A stretch of 64,000 bases of DNA from Byssothecium circinans (Eukaryota > Ascomycota > Dothideomycetes > Pleosporales > Massarinaceae), in the NCBI GenBank assembly GCA_010015675.1, contig ML976993.1, positions 274,482 to 338,481 of the forward strand, written 5' to 3'. The notes below the pieces were generated by a model. The model was not told where the DNA came from. It saw only the letters and a program-made list of their open reading frames with translations, and made no database searches. Position 1 is the first letter of the stretch; each line of letters opens with the position of its first letter. Shown here piece by piece: positions 42,706 through 56,300 of this stretch. Position numbers and translations under genes: made by a program.

Positions 42706-45700
42706 ATGGCGGGCTATGATCCTAATAATTGGCACAACGCCAATGGAGGGGGGCTCCCGTTCCGCCCACCTACGGTCGACGAGGCGTTGCCATATTCTCC
42801 CTTCACATCCGTGGTGCCCTTCTCGCCCGGTGAGTAGCCCACCTTTACCTGTAGCCCCGTCCAACACCCTGACTTCACTTCGCCGCAAATGTGAGGCTAA
42901 CGCATGGCAGACATCATACCGTATCCTATCACCGAGCCACCCACCCCGCCTACAACTCTGTCCCCAGAGCAGAGAAACGCGGCGAAAAGGGCAGTAGGCA
43001 TCTTGAACGAGGAGATCAAGGGACCGACGTCTACCGCACAACACTTGGAGGATACGTTTCGTGAGCTACGAAGCCTACTTGGCAATCCCCAAGAAATGAC
43101 GCAGTTGTAGGTCGCACCTGCTCTCTCAGTGACGAGTGGAAACTAACAAACTCAGTCGCTTCAAGCCTGTATCGCAACTTGCCACACCTCCGCCCGAGAG
43201 CCCAACCGACCAGACCAATGGAGCTACGCCTACGAAAACCTCCGCGCTTAGCCCTTTTGCGAGAATGCTGTTGAAGCAGACAAACGTGGACTATCTACGT
43301 AAGTCAGGCGTCTTGGAGAGGTGAAGCAGGATCACGCTAACGAGACACAGCAGCAGGTGCCCCGTCTGTCCAGCGACCCAAGGTGACTGGCAACTTGTCT
43401 GAGCATGCTTCACCTCAAGTATCATCTCGAGAACCACCGCAGCCCGTCTTTTCCACCCCCAATCGCGCCCCGCATGCCCAGAACGGAGTCCACCAGCACC
43501 CACCCTCCACACCTGCCTCCTCTACCAGTAGCCAGCAACCTCGCTCGGGACCCACAGTCGTCATCAATCCTCTAGGGCCTAGTGCTCGTAGGGAAGAGTA
43601 CCGTCGTTACGATCAGATAACCGACACCAAGGGCTCCGCCCAGCAGAAACGGGTTGACCGCCAAGAGCAGGAGAGCATGCTAGCGACACTGCGTCCACAA
43701 GAGCGGGAGCTCGCAGAGCAGAAGATCGAGCAGCTTCACCGGTTTACCAAGAAACTCCAGCAAGAGAAGGAAGACGCCGATGAATCGGAAAATTTCAAGA
43801 AAGTCTCTTGTCTCGACGCAGACATAACCGTGATGCGGACCGACACTCTGGATCGCTTATATGATCGGACCATGGTAGTGGAAGCAACAAGTTGCTTCTC
43901 GTCCGTGTCCGTGGACGCAATTCTACGAATACATGCGTTGTGTGAGCCGTCGATCGCAGCTTTCGATCAATCGTCTCCCTTCAGCCAGAGCGATCTGGAA
44001 TCTTGGCCTAACGACCTTCATATGGCACTGTCTGCTTTGAAAGCAGCTAGGTTGGCCCTCACAGCCATGCTGGAAGGGTGCGACGATCGGCGAGTCACCC
44101 CCGAAGACATGATCATCACCATCATCGAAGCGCTCAAACGAGTGTTGCTGTCATGCGTCTTCCCAGTGTTGGAGTCACGCCGAACGGGGGAGAAGGCTGA
44201 GCTCTTCAATTTTGTCTCTGGCCTGAAAGACAAGATGAGGTCCACGATCCTCCAGTGCACCAGCGTTCTGAAGTTGCTGGCTCCGCTCGTTGGCAAAGTT
44301 ACACTAACTCACAACGCCATTAATCCGATCGAGTACCTCGCCTTGGCGCTTCTAGTCCAGCAGAACAGCGATTCCGACAAGGACTCCGTCTTCGGAATTC
44401 AGAAGTTTGAATCGCTGCGTCAAGCCGCAATCGAGGTCTTAACGCAAGTCTTCGCTGCGCACTCTGACCATCAACATTCCATCACTTCGGAGATACTCAA
44501 CAATCTTGAAAAGCTACCTGACAAGGGCGCGAATGCGAGGCAATTCAAGTCTGTACGTGACCCGCCCATCATGTCGGTGTCTGCCCTGTTCCTACGCTTC
44601 GTTCAAGTTGCTGCAACAAACCAGCACAATCCACACAAGAAAGCCGCAGCTCCCATCCAGGAACACGAATCGGCTGATGAAGATGGGAGCGACTATGATT
44701 CGGATGAACCCGCAGCCCGAAAGAAACGTCCGAAACCAATAGGCGACAACTCGGCGAGGTCAATTGCCCTTCGAATGACCGAGAGCGCCATGGGTATCGC
44801 TGCTCGTATTGCTTCAGTACTCTCAGAACGAGCTATGAACGTCTCCAAATCGGGAGACAAGCCGTTTCGAAACCTCCTAGACATGTTTGTTGAGGACTTT
44901 TGCAACGTCCTGGGCTCACCGGAGTGGCCTGCTGCAGCAGTACTATTACAGCAGCTTCTTCGGTGTATGATTCGCATCCTTAAAACAGACAAGAACAACA
45001 AAGATATGGCTCTCACGATAATGGGTTCTATGGGTTGTGGTATCATCGATTTCAAGCTGCGCGTCAAGAGATTGAAACGCGAGTTGGATATTTCCCAATC
45101 CGACCTCTCTTCCAAGCTTGATCGACTGGCTGAAGATGCTCTCGACAATGATATTCATAAGAAGGATCTGCTGGGCTTCAAGGGGCCTTACCGTATGGTC
45201 ATCGAGTCTCTTCCTGATTATCTTCGCGTCGAAGCAAATCAATCCGACCCACACCTACGTTCAGTACAAGGTTGTTACATGTCATTCTGGCTGAATGCTG
45301 TTGCTCAAGCCCTCGAACCAACAGACAATGGCAATGCGCAACCTGATGAGGCAATGGCTGGCCTACAATCCCGTTTGGAGACTATGTTCATGGACCCGGC
45401 TACCCTTTCAAGGGAGTACAAATTTCAGACGGTCTCGGAGATGCAATGCCGACTAGCCGCCGGCGTCATCACTTTGCAAGACGCATTCTGCCAATTCTTC
45501 AAGACCCTCATCAACACTATGATAGGTTATACGCGGGAGAACGCAGCGACACTGAAGTCCAGGGCCATCAAGAACATTGAATCTTTTCTCGACAAAGATG
45601 CTCAGACTATTCCTCAAGACCTTGTCATGGGTGTTATTGGTCTTTTGCGCGATAACTCGCCACTGGTCCGCGCAGATGCTGTTTCTCTAGTTTCAAAATG

Positions 45701-48347
45701 TCTAGAGGGAAACCCTGACCTTGAGAAGCACTGCATCGGCGGAATTCTGCATTTGACGACTGATCCGTCAAATGGCCCCAAAAAGAAGGCGATCAACCTT
45801 TTGAAGAAGATGTACCAATCGTCTTCTTCCAGCGATCACAAACTCAGCATTGTAGCGTCTCTGCTTTTACCATCACAGGACCACGAAAAGGCTATCGCAG
45901 ACATGTCCCGTCAAGCTCTCGAAGACATTTGGCTGAAATCTCTGGCTGCTGACGCGAAGGCCGACGAGAACAAGCTTAAGTTTCGCCGTATCGAGCGGGC
46001 TTCACTACTAGTCCAAACTGTCAGGCTCATCCAGGGTCAAGCGATCCACGTCGAGGCGTTCGAAAAGTTTTTCGCCGCTGCCTTGGCACGCCAATCTCTA
46101 AATGTGGCTGCCAACACGCACATTTGCGAAGATCTTGTGGCAGATATGGTTGAAGGAGTCATAAGTCCAGACTCGATGGCCGCCGGCTGTTCGCAGGAGC
46201 ACGTACTGCAAGCACTGAGCATCTTTGCGAGGATCCGTCCCGGACTTTTCAGCGCAGATCAGCTCCAACTCCTAAAAATCTATGTCAAGGACCCTGCCAC
46301 CACAGATGATCTCAATATACTGCGGCCAACAGTCACAATATTCCGGTTCGTCCTCCCACAGCTGCCGAATTTGCAGGCAGACTTCGCCTTCGCAGTGTGG
46401 AGGTTGCTAAGTCTAGTCATCTCCAGGCTCGCTGGCTTGGCGGGTCGAGGAAATCCTGCCGGCAAGTGCACACTTCAGGACGTTGTCCACTGTATGTGGA
46501 TGATCAGCCCTTTGATCAACCCCTCAACGAAGGCTGGTATCTCCAGGATGATACATTTGGTAACCTCAACGCTATGCCCACTACCTCTGTTCAACTCAGC
46601 TACCGAGGAAGAAATCGCAAAAACAAAGAGCAAGAACCTTTCGTATATCATTCTTGTCGGCACCTTTGGCAAAATCTGCAATTTTGACAAAGAAGATGCC
46701 GATGCGTTCCGTGCAAGTATTGCGGCCAAGGCGAAGGCGTTCATAGATAAGGGGAAGATTGATGATAGATGTCTACAGAGCCTTCTCAAGCCGGGCCGAA
46801 CCGCACCGTCGTTGATCATGCTTGAGACCGTGCGGCCTTTTACGAAGGGATCTTGGGACCTGAACATACGCGAACATGCCCTGTGTAGCGTAGCGGAGAT
46901 CTGCCAAGGCTCTCCCGATCTGTTCGGGCGTGAAGAGGTTGGAGAAACCTTCAAGCAGACTTTCGAGAACGATGTCGAATCGTTGAAGCGAATAACTCTG
47001 ACCCATTTCCATGACTTCTTCGTAGGAGCAGAGCGACAGTCCGACGGTGACCAGCTTAGTCAAGATGTCACAGAGAGCCAACCCCGACTAGGCACGTCTT
47101 TCGTCGCCGGCGAGGATCAGGTCATGACCAACTTCCTCGCGCGCAAGTTCTTCCCAAACATCGTTCATGTTGCATTGACAGCAAACGAGGAGCTCGCGCT
47201 AATCGCAACGAATATCATCGCCAGCGTTAGTAGACAAGGGCTGGAACATCCAAAGATATGTGGAGCCCCCCTTATTGCTCTGGGAACATCGCCGAACGCC
47301 CAGATTGCCCAGACTGCTTCTATCCAGCACAAAAAAATACACGACGCGCACGAATCGATGTTCGAGAAGGAGTATATGGCAGCTATTCGGACCGCCCTCA
47401 AATATCAACAGGACGTCTACAAAGACCCGCACGGCATGATTGCCTCCACGTATAAGCCGAAGATGCTGCAAATTTTCAGTGTCCTGAAAGGTGGCAACAG
47501 AAAGACGTTGAAGAAGTTCTTAGATAACATCTGCAAAGAGATCAATTTTGATCTTCGCAACCTTGAGGGCCCGGAGGTCGGTAACGAGGCCGTGCTGTAC
47601 GCTCGATTTGTTCTTGAAAACTTGGCTTTATTTGACGTTCCGAAACTGGAGGATGTCGCCATCATCATCAATGCGTTGGAGAATATCGTCATGAAGCTCA
47701 CTGGACCGTCCGTCGGAGTCGCTATCGAAACGGAGATGCCAAAGGCTGACACACCCAAACCTCTGCCCGAAGAGCAAGCAGGAAGCACGAACGATGGACT
47801 ACCTGCACCCTCACCTGCAGTTCAAATGCCGCAAGAGAGTCTTGGAGAAGAACGGCTTCTCCAGCTCACACAAGCGTGCATGATTCTTCAGATGATGTGG
47901 GAAACGCGTGGGTTCATCCGCAGGGCTTACAACCTGCACAACACTACTGGCCGGATTCAGCACAAAGACTATCAGAAACCGGCCCTTCGGAACAACCTCA
48001 TCTCCGGCAAAGATCTGTGGGAGCGATTGGATCTCATCACCAACTCTATTGACAGCCAGGAGGCGATGGTGAAGCGCTGTCATGACTTTTTGGGGCTACT
48101 TGAGGTCGATGACGACGTCCAGTTTGGCAACGAAGAGGGCGAGGAGGAGGAGGGAGCAGAACGATACACGACTCCGGATGAAGCTGCGGAAGGGGTTTCT
48201 GCTGTGCCAACTAGCGGTCGTGGTCGTAAGAGGAAGTCGAGCTCGTCACTTGCGAACACGCCGAAGAAGGCAAGGGGACGTCCATCTGGATCGAAAGGAA
48301 AGAAACAGCGGAATTCGAAGACACCTGATCTAGAAGGGCGGGATTGA
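42706..48347 (+). CDS. SCC2: Sister chromatid cohesion protein Scc2/Nipbl/Mis4
   Basis: Four exons (42706-42829, 42911-43106, 43156-43298, 43351-48347) give 1819 residues. The N-terminal 330 residues are Pro/Ser-rich with short patterned segments (NNWHNANGGGLPFRPPTV; LPYSPFTSVVPFSPDIIPYP), where Scc4/Mau2 is bound in other species. The remainder is a long hook of HEAT repeats. A charged, acidic insert (ESADEDGSDYDSDEPAARKKR) occurs around residue 570. The conserved C-terminal region includes VLYARFVLENLALFDVPKLEDV. The end is Lys/Arg-rich with an AT-hook-like RGRPSGSKGK. With Scc4 it loads cohesin onto chromosomes and stimulates its ATPase. Length and domain order match the family. Confidence 0.93.
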
Positions 48348-48720
48348 ATCGCACACTATGATCCGTCAGGGGGGCTGGAGTCTTCAACTGCATCGAACTG
48401 GCGTTTGGTCCTGGGGTGGGACTACTTTTTCGGGTCTTCAAGGCGTTGACGGTAAATAGGTTCATGACGGCATGGAAATACCCATTGAGGAGGGATTTAG
48501 TGTTCTTAGCATTGCCATATGATACGATATCGAGGTTGCAGTTATCAATCTCTCTTCACATAAGTTAATGTAACAGTATCACAATTTACCAACTCGATTC
48601 CCCTCATCGCGTGCACCGAAGATCAAATCCTGGGATGTCTTGGCGCGACCCCGCTCCAAACACTGGAATCCCACACTTTTGCAAAAGTTCGTTCCTGACT
48701 GTAGTTCCACGGCAGCAGTC
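48348..48720. other. Intergenic, upstream of TYW1
   Basis: This 373-base region between two plus-strand genes holds the SCC2 3' UTR and TYW1 promoter. No other feature is recognised. Confidence 0.5.
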
Positions 48721-51167
48721 ATGATGCTAGCAGATTTATTGGAGCGACTGCCTGCAGGTAAGTCTCTCGAGCTTTGTAAGGGCTCGATGCTGATGCTTTT
48801 GTAGAACTTCTGGCATTATGGCATGCACACCGGGTGTCCGTTCTGCTCTCCGCCGTACACCTTTCAATATACCTATGGAGTAGAAGGCATAGGCATTCCG
48901 TGTCACCAGCACCATCTTCGCCTGTCGAGAAGAAAGACGTGGAGCTGAGGCCTGAGTGGTTACCGGAAAACACTACACTGAATGCAGCAGCATTGAATCT
49001 CGACAGCCATGCAGAGGACGATGTCGTACCAACGGTGCCCGTGGTAAGGGCGAGGAAAGGACCTAAAACTGTGAAAGGCAAGAAGGCATCGAAGAAAGCG
49101 CCGTGGGCAGCGCCAGTCTTCAACCACCTAACGGACAAGGTCCAGCCGCTACTCTTCTTCCAATCGCTCTCAGGAACAACAGAGGCCTTCGCTTTGGCAT
49201 GCGCCAAAGTCCTCACAGAATGGACTGCTGGATGCGATCGATCTGCGTCATTTCTCACGCCGAAAGTTCTCGACCTATCCTATATCGAGTACGATGACTA
49301 CTTTATCGGTCCTCCAAAAGCCGAACCGAACGTCAAGCACTTCTACCTCCTTCTTCTACCTTCGTACAATATCGATACCGTCCTCAGCACCTTCCTCGAA
49401 AACCTTTCCGAAACACACAATGACTTCAGAATCGACACAGCGCCATTAAGCGGGCTATTGGGATACTCGGTGTTTGGCTTTGGAGATAAAGAGGGTTGGC
49501 CGACAGAAGAGGAGGGTTTTTGTAGTCAGGCGCGGGAAGTAGATAAATGGATGGCAAGGCTGACGGGAAGGAAGAGGGCATATCCGCTCGGCATGGGAGA
49601 TGTGAAAAGCGATGTCCAAACCAGGCTGGAGGAATGGCGAGTTGGTGTGCAGGATGCGCTTGTCGAAGTCGCCGAGGGTCGAGGCCTCGGCGAAGGTGTA
49701 GCGGGCAGTGGCGATCCCGCCGAGAGTGATGAGGAAGATGCCGACAATATCGAAGATGGTGTCAGTGAAGACAACACTTCCACGACTAAGCGTCCTAAGA
49801 AGCCATCTGCACGCGTCGACGAGATTGAAGAGCTTGGCTCCATGGTAGATCCATCGTCTTCCGCTACTCCAATCCCCATCGACTTCACGACCTACAAGCC
49901 CTCCACCAAATCCAAACCAGTCCCCGCTCCCAAGGAAATGGTCCCTACAACATCACCTACTCATACCGCCCTCACAAAACAAGGCTACACAATCATCGGC
50001 TCCCACTCTGGTGTGAAAATCTGCCGGTGGACGAAATCCGCTCTGCGTGGCCGCGGCTCGTGCTACAAATACTCCTTCTATGGCATACAATCACATCTTT
50101 GTATGGAGGCCACACCTTCCCTCTCGTGCTCGAACAAATGCGTATTCTGCTGGCGCCACGGAACGAACCCCGTGGGCACCACATGGCGATGGGTGACGGA
50201 CGCCCCCGAACTAATCTTCGACGGGATCACTACAGCGCACTACAAGAAGATTAAAATGATGAAGGGGGTTCCTGGTGTGCGAGCCGAGCGTTTCGCTGAA
50301 GCTATGCGCATACGGCACTGTGCACTTTCACTTGTCGGCGAACCAATCTTCTACCCACACATCAACGAGCTTCTAGACCTGATGCATCAATCTCGCATCT
50401 CCACGTTCCTCGTCTGTAACGCGCAACACCCAACCCAACTAGCTTCCCTCGTCCCAGTAACGCAACTCTACGTCTCCATCGACGCTTCAAACAAGGACTC
50501 CCTCCGGAAGATCGACCGACCTCTCCACCGCGACTTCTGGGAACGCTTCTGCGCCTGCTTGGATATCCTCCGTAACCGACGCTTCGAACAGCGTACTGTT
50601 TTCAGACTGACACTGGTCAAGGGCTTCAACATGGCCGAAGAAGTCAAAGGCTACGCCGACCTCATCGAGCGCGCACTACCAGGCTTTGTAGAAGTCAAGG
50701 GCGTCACGTACTGCGGTACCTCGGCCGCCGGCTCCGCAGGCCTCACCATGCAAAACGTCCCCTTCTACGAAGAAGTCACTGCCTTTGTTACCGCGCTAGC
50801 TGAGGAGCTCGCAGCCCGCAATCTCGGTTACGGGATCGCTGCCGAGCATGCGCATTCATGCTGTGTGCTTCTCGCGGACTCTACTCGATTCAAGCGCAAT
50901 GGGCAATGGGCGACGAGGATCGATTTTGAGCGTTTCTACGATTTATACGAGGGGAAGATTGAGGGGTCGAGAGTGGATGGAGATGGAAAGGTAGTGGGAT
51001 GGAGACCGGAGGATTATGTTGGAGATGAGACGCCCGAGTGGGCGCTTTGGGGGAATGGAGGATTCGATCCGCGGGATCAGAGGGTGTGGAGGAAGGGTAA
51101 AGGCCCCAAGACTGAAAAGCCGGAGAGTGTGGATGTGAAGGAGCCAGTCAAGGTCGTGGAGATTTAG
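48721..51167 (+). CDS. TYW1: tRNA-4-demethylwyosine synthase Tyw1
   Basis: Exons 48721-48757 and 48805-51167 give 799 residues. Using the first exon avoids a GTG start and adds MMLADLLERLPAELLALWHAH. A weak hydrophobic segment (VSVLLSAVHLSIYLW) near residue 30 may anchor the protein at the ER face, as in other fungi. A flavodoxin-like FMN domain follows (LLFFQSLSGTTEAFALACA; GYSVFGFGDKEGWP). After an acidic linker comes the radical-SAM domain with CSNKCVFCW (Cys 454, 458, 461) and HCALSLVGEPIFYPHI. The enzyme uses SAM and pyruvate to form the tricyclic wyosine base next to the anticodon of tRNA-Phe. It needs Fe-S clusters. It is tail to tail with MET5. Confidence 0.96.
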
Positions 51168-51505
51168 GTAGTTCTTGCATGTGTTATACAGGAACCAATC
51201 CGACTCTGATGAATAAAAGGTAGCGTGATGCATGTCGGCTCATTAAAAAAGAAATCCTACATACACATGTTCAATTCGCAAAGCAGGCTTACCTGCCTTC
51301 AAGAGCCACATTATCAGTAACGTGAGGGAAGCGGATTAGCAAAGGCTTTAATTTGCAAAGAAATTCATAGATACACGCAGACTATGTTGACAAGGACGTA
51401 AAGACACCATATGCAAATTCTCGTCAGAACGCCAGGTAAATGAGCAATCCACTACATGGGCATCATGGAATACAGGACATAATGATCTTTCAACTCCTCC
51501 CTCCT
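51168..51505. other. Convergent intergenic region
   Basis: This is the 3' space between TYW1 (+) and MET5 (-). No gene is recognised. Confidence 0.5.
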
Positions 51506-54500
51506 CTACTCTTCGTCTGACTCATCTTCCGCGGTCTAGAATTAAATTAGCCATTATTCCTGACCTCCAAGGGTCGCATCACTTACATTCTCGTGGAAGT
51601 TCGTTCCATGCGTCGTCTCCTGGATATATCCCGTGCGAATGACGAAGTCACCAAAACGCTCTCCCTCGGTCCTGTCCTTGGCATAATGCTTGAGCAGCCC
51701 TTTCATGATTTCTAGAATCTCGTCTTCCTTGATTGAGCTCCTGTATAGTTTATTGAGACGCTGGCCGTGGTATCCTCCACCAAGGTACATGTTGTATGCA
51801 CCATAGGCCTTTCCGACGAAGGCAACCTCAGCAAGCCAAGGACGCGCACAACCGTTCGGACAACCCGTCATACGCATGACGATGCTGTCTTGGCGTAGAC
51901 CGACTTCTTCAAGTGTGTCTTCTAGCTTAGTGATGAGTTCGGGGAGGTAGCGCTCTGATTCTGCCATTGCGAGACCGCAGGTGGGGAAAGCGACACAGGC
52001 AGAACTAGACAGGCGCAATGCAGAGAATTCGGTATTGTCGAGCTTGTACTTCTTGAGCAGTCCCTTGACTTCAGGAAGGTCCTCATCGGCGATGTTGGAA
52101 AGGATCAAGTGCTGATTACCGGTAAGTCGGTATTCAGCCTTGCCTTTGAGAATCTTGGAAAGCGCAACAAGGCCAGTCTTCATCGGAAAATCCGCGGTAT
52201 CCTCAATGCGGCCATTCTCGATGAAGAAGGTGAAGTGATTCAGGTTGTTTTCGTCCTTCTGCCAACCGAATGTGTCGATATTGGAATCGAACTTGAAAGT
52301 TTTGGGGTCTGCGAATTGCTGGCCCCAGAGCTCTTCGACCTTGCCGCGAAAGACATCGATGCCCATGTCATCAATAGTGTACTTGAGACGAGCGTGCTTG
52401 CGGTTCTTGCGATCACCATTGTCACGCTGGACGAGCATGATTTTCTCACAGACAATGTGAGCTTGATCAGTAGGAACATAACCGAACATGCTTCCAGTGC
52501 GAGGATAAGTCTTCTTGTTGTTGTGCGTCACACCCATCCCACCACCAGCGGTGATGTTAAAGCCTTCAAGGTGGCCATTCTTGCCCTTAATGGCAATGAG
52601 TCCAACGTCATGAGCATAGACATCGGTATCGTTGTGCGGTGGAATAGCGATGGTGATCTTGAACTTGCGGGGTAGGTAAGTAGGACCATATAAGGGCTCA
52701 TGATCTTGGACAGCTTCGCCCGCAACCTTGCGCTTCTGCTTCGTCTCGTCATCTTCAAGCCAGATCTCGTGGTAGGCCGAAGTCGAGGGAAGAAGATGAT
52801 CGCTAATCTTCTTGGAGACAGCATGAACCTCACTGTGAAAAGCCGATTGCTCTGGAAGGGAGCTGCACATGACATTCCGATTGATGTCACCACAAGCAGC
52901 AATGGTAGTCATCAAAGCCCTGTTGATGCTTTGCATGGCGGGCTTGAGCTTGCCTTTGACAACACCGTGGAACTGGAAGGTTTGGCGAGTGGTGAGCTTC
53001 ATTGTCTGGTTTCCAAGCGTTGTGCTGATTTCATCCATCTGAAGCCATTGCTTCGGCGTTGCAACACCACCGGGCAGGCGGCATCGAATCATGAAGGAGT
53101 AGGCAGGCTCGAGACCTTGCGCCTTGCGCTCATCTCGGAGGTCGCGGTCGTCTTGCATATACGTTCCGTGGAACTTGGTGAGCTGTTGATCGCTGGCAGA
53201 GATGGCACCTGTTGATTGATCCGCCAAACCTTCTTCAATGGTGCCACGGAGGTAGTTGGACTCGATCTTGATATCCTCGTTGGTGATTGGCGGAGGTTCA
53301 TCCGGTATACCCTCAACCTTGTCCACACCAAGGGCCTGCCAGAGCTTGGGTTCCCACTCAGAGTATGCAGTCTGGTAGGTATCTGGATCCTGATCGTCAC
53401 CTAGGCCGACTTCAGTCAAAGCCTGACCGCCAAGAGTCACAAGACGGGCATGCAGATCTTTGGCAGGTTTGTTGTAGTAGATTTTATCTTCCTTTCGCGG
53501 CCAGTAGTGGCTATCTCCGAGACCGAAAACGGCGAAGTTGACAGTAGCGAGATCCAGGTCGGTAGAGTCTTTGACGGACTCCCAGAATGTTCTACCATTC
53601 TGGGGGAACTCACCCTGACCTGCTACACTAGTGAGAAGAACGACATTCTGCTCGCCAGAGAGGTCTTCAAGAGGATAGTCATCCATGGCCAAGCAGACCG
53701 TTTTCAGACCTCGTGCCTTTCCACGTCGGGCGAGACGCTTTGCGAGGTTCTCAGCATTGCCATTATCAGAAGCAAAGAGAACCGTCATCGGGTCTCCAGC
53801 AAGGCCTTCAAGAAGCTTGCTGTAAGCGTCCTTGGCCTTCCTCTTCTGAAGTTGACGGACCTCAGTCCCGTAGGAGCCTGAGAGATTGGCGGAGAACTCA
53901 GGGTGCCTCTTCATCAGCTGCGACAGGTAATTGTCTCGCCTGAGGAATTCCTCCAACTCGCTCTTAATGCGCTCAGAGTCGAGCTGGAAGTTAGGCTCGC
54001 CCTTCTCGTCACCTCGAGGGTCCCATCGGTATAGAGGCCAGTAGCCGATATCAACGGCTTTCTTGGTCTCTTGCAGGACGGTCAGAGGCGAATCATTCTC
54101 CTTCTCATACGGGAGGTAGGCAAGCACCACAGAAGGGCCGTTGAATTTGTCGGCCTCGATCATAGCTTCCAGCACTTGTGTGTAGGAGCTATAGACGGCG
54201 ACAGATGCAACGTAGGCATTGCCGAAATTCATGGCGTAGAGTCCAATGTCCTTCTTGCGCCGAGCAGCGTCCGAGGCGGCTCGTTCGGAATAGGGCTGGG
54301 AGTCGATGATCAGCATATTCACATTCTCACCAGAGGCAAGAACGTGGTGAACGCCAGAGTTTCCAAGGTCGTAGGCCCATGCATCCGACCCTATCAACCA
54401 CGGTGACTCCTTGAAAAAGAGCTTCTTCGAGGTAAGGAGTTCATTTGCGGCAGAGGAACCATCGTTGCTCAAGCGAGCAATTACTTCGGGCGCCAGTGCG

Positions 54501-56300
54501 TTTGCCTTGTTGCTGTCCTCGGCGTCCAAAGCCCACTTGGCAAGCCACTCCAGAGGGGCCTTGGTGACGAATGCGTTGCTCTTGGATGCAGCTCGTGCTT
54601 CGTCAATGAAGCGTGTGCGATGCTCCTTACGGGCGACGAGGGAGCCAAAGCCGTACTCCGGGCTGGAAGAGATCTGGTTCGAGATGCCGGCATGTTGTGC
54701 GCCTAGCTGGTTTGCAATGAGAAGTTTATCGCCAAATACTTGGTCCAGGATCTTCACATACGCGTTCTCCAAAGCAGGCTTCTCCAGCTTCAAGTCATGC
54801 GACTTCGGACCGTCCAAGTTGCCAATCTGCAGGTTCTGTACAGGAGTTTCGCTCATCAAGTTCTGGAACACGCCACGCAGGGCTTGTTGCACAGTCTTGT
54901 CGTTGATGTAGCCTAGCTGGTAACCGACAATCATGGGCGAGTTCCCGCCGCTTGATTTGAGAGACATCAGGAGGTCCAGGAGCAACGGCCCCCACTTGGT
55001 TGTCTTTCGACGGACTTGTTCAAGGACGCCAATGCGCTTGATGGAATGTGGGAGAAGAGGTGCCAGAGAAGCGCCCAGCCATGGGCGGTACATTCTAGCC
55101 GTGATGATACCCACGTTAGCATAAGTCTCGGTCTCTTCAACACTATCAATCTCGTCGGCAAACAGCGCAGTGTCAGCACCAAAGAGGAAGATGGCGGCTT
55201 CAGCCTTTGCAGGTCCAGTGTACTCGAAGGCATCGTAAGACCGGCCCGTGGCATCCTTGATGGTGGCCCATATCTGGAAGGCGAAGCGGTAGATGTCCTC
55301 GGAGGATATCGGCTTGGAAGCTAAGGACTCTACGGTAGTGGCAGAAGAGGCAGATTTGCCGCTCGCAGTACTGGACTCTCGTCTTGAAGAGCTTGAGGTG
55401 GAATCTGCTCGTGTGCTGGTCCTGTCCGGGACCGGAAGTGTGCTCGTCGAGGCGGCTACGGCTGCGGCCGGGGCGTGAGGTGCACCCAATTGGCTGCGCG
55501 CAACAGAAAGAGTCGCGCTGCGGCCATCGTCTGCGTATAGTGAAGTCTCCTCGGACGGCGTACTCTGGAAGGCAGCCGCAGCGTCCAAGTCAATCACGCT
55601 TCGCACCAATTCCTGGTCCTCGTGTGGAATTTCCTTGTTGAAAGCGACCGAGCCCGAGTCGAAGAAATGTATCACGCCCTTTCCAGACTTGATGGCCAGG
55701 GCGTGCGCGGTCAAGGCGATATCCTGAGCCTGTTGTGTCGACTCCGACTGTAGGAATGTGAATCCGCACTGTCTGATGGACGTGATACTCGAGAAGTCAG
55801 GGAACCCCGCGGGATGCACAGAGACATGGAGGACGACCGGGTACTGAGCGAGCTTGTAGAGGTGCGGTATCGACTTGACGAGGATCGAGGAGGTGGTGGT
55901 CACGGCAGTGAGCTTGCCGGTGCGGATGGGGGTGAAGCATGAGAGCAGCGGATCCGCATTCTCTTGGATAGCGATGACCTGGAATCGTTTGTCAGGCCAT
56001 TCAAGACTCTACTATAGCGGATTTCAAATACCTCCGGCGGCTGCTTTGCAACGATGCTCGGCGCTCTGTTCTGCTCAAGCTGGCGGAGGGCGTCTGAGAA
56101 CTCGGAAGGAGTCGCAAGTGAGGGCTGGACAGAAATGATGACATCGCTGGCCAGGTGGGCAATGCGCGCCACTACAGATTCGGTCAGTATAGGGATAGGC
56201 ACTCGTTGCGACAGTTCGGCAGCTTCCTGGTCCGGTGCATGAGGGGCTTGAGGAAGGCGGGGAACATACCGGCCTCTCCAGCAGTGGTGATGGAGCCCAT
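51506..56300 (-). CDS. MET5: Sulfite reductase hemoprotein (beta) subunit, Met5 type
   Basis: Four exons (56300-56270, 56222-56032, 55978-51587, 51535-51506) give 1547 residues. The first exon provides MGSITTAGEA. The N-terminal half resembles the transketolase-like region found in fungal Met5. A flavodoxin domain lies at about 800-950 (TVLFASDNGNAENLAKRLA; VFGLGDSHYWP). The siroheme/[4Fe-4S] module follows: TTRQTFQFHGV, ACGDINRNVMCSS, ACVAFPTCGLAMAES (Cys about 1404 and 1410), and MTGCPNGCARPW (Cys about 1445 and 1449). With the Met10 flavoprotein it reduces sulfite to sulfide in sulfur assimilation. The last exon encodes the acidic end TAEDESDEE. If the final intron is retained the protein ends VSDATLGGQE instead. 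Confidence 0.96.

Noticed and set aside
48834..48842. TYW1 start at 48834
   Set aside because: That codon is GTG. An upstream ATG exon (48721-48757) with good splice signals restores a proper start.
51554..51586. MET5 ending at 51554
   Set aside because: This is the read-through of a strong GTAAGT intron. The spliced ending is preferred, though retention is noted as a finding.
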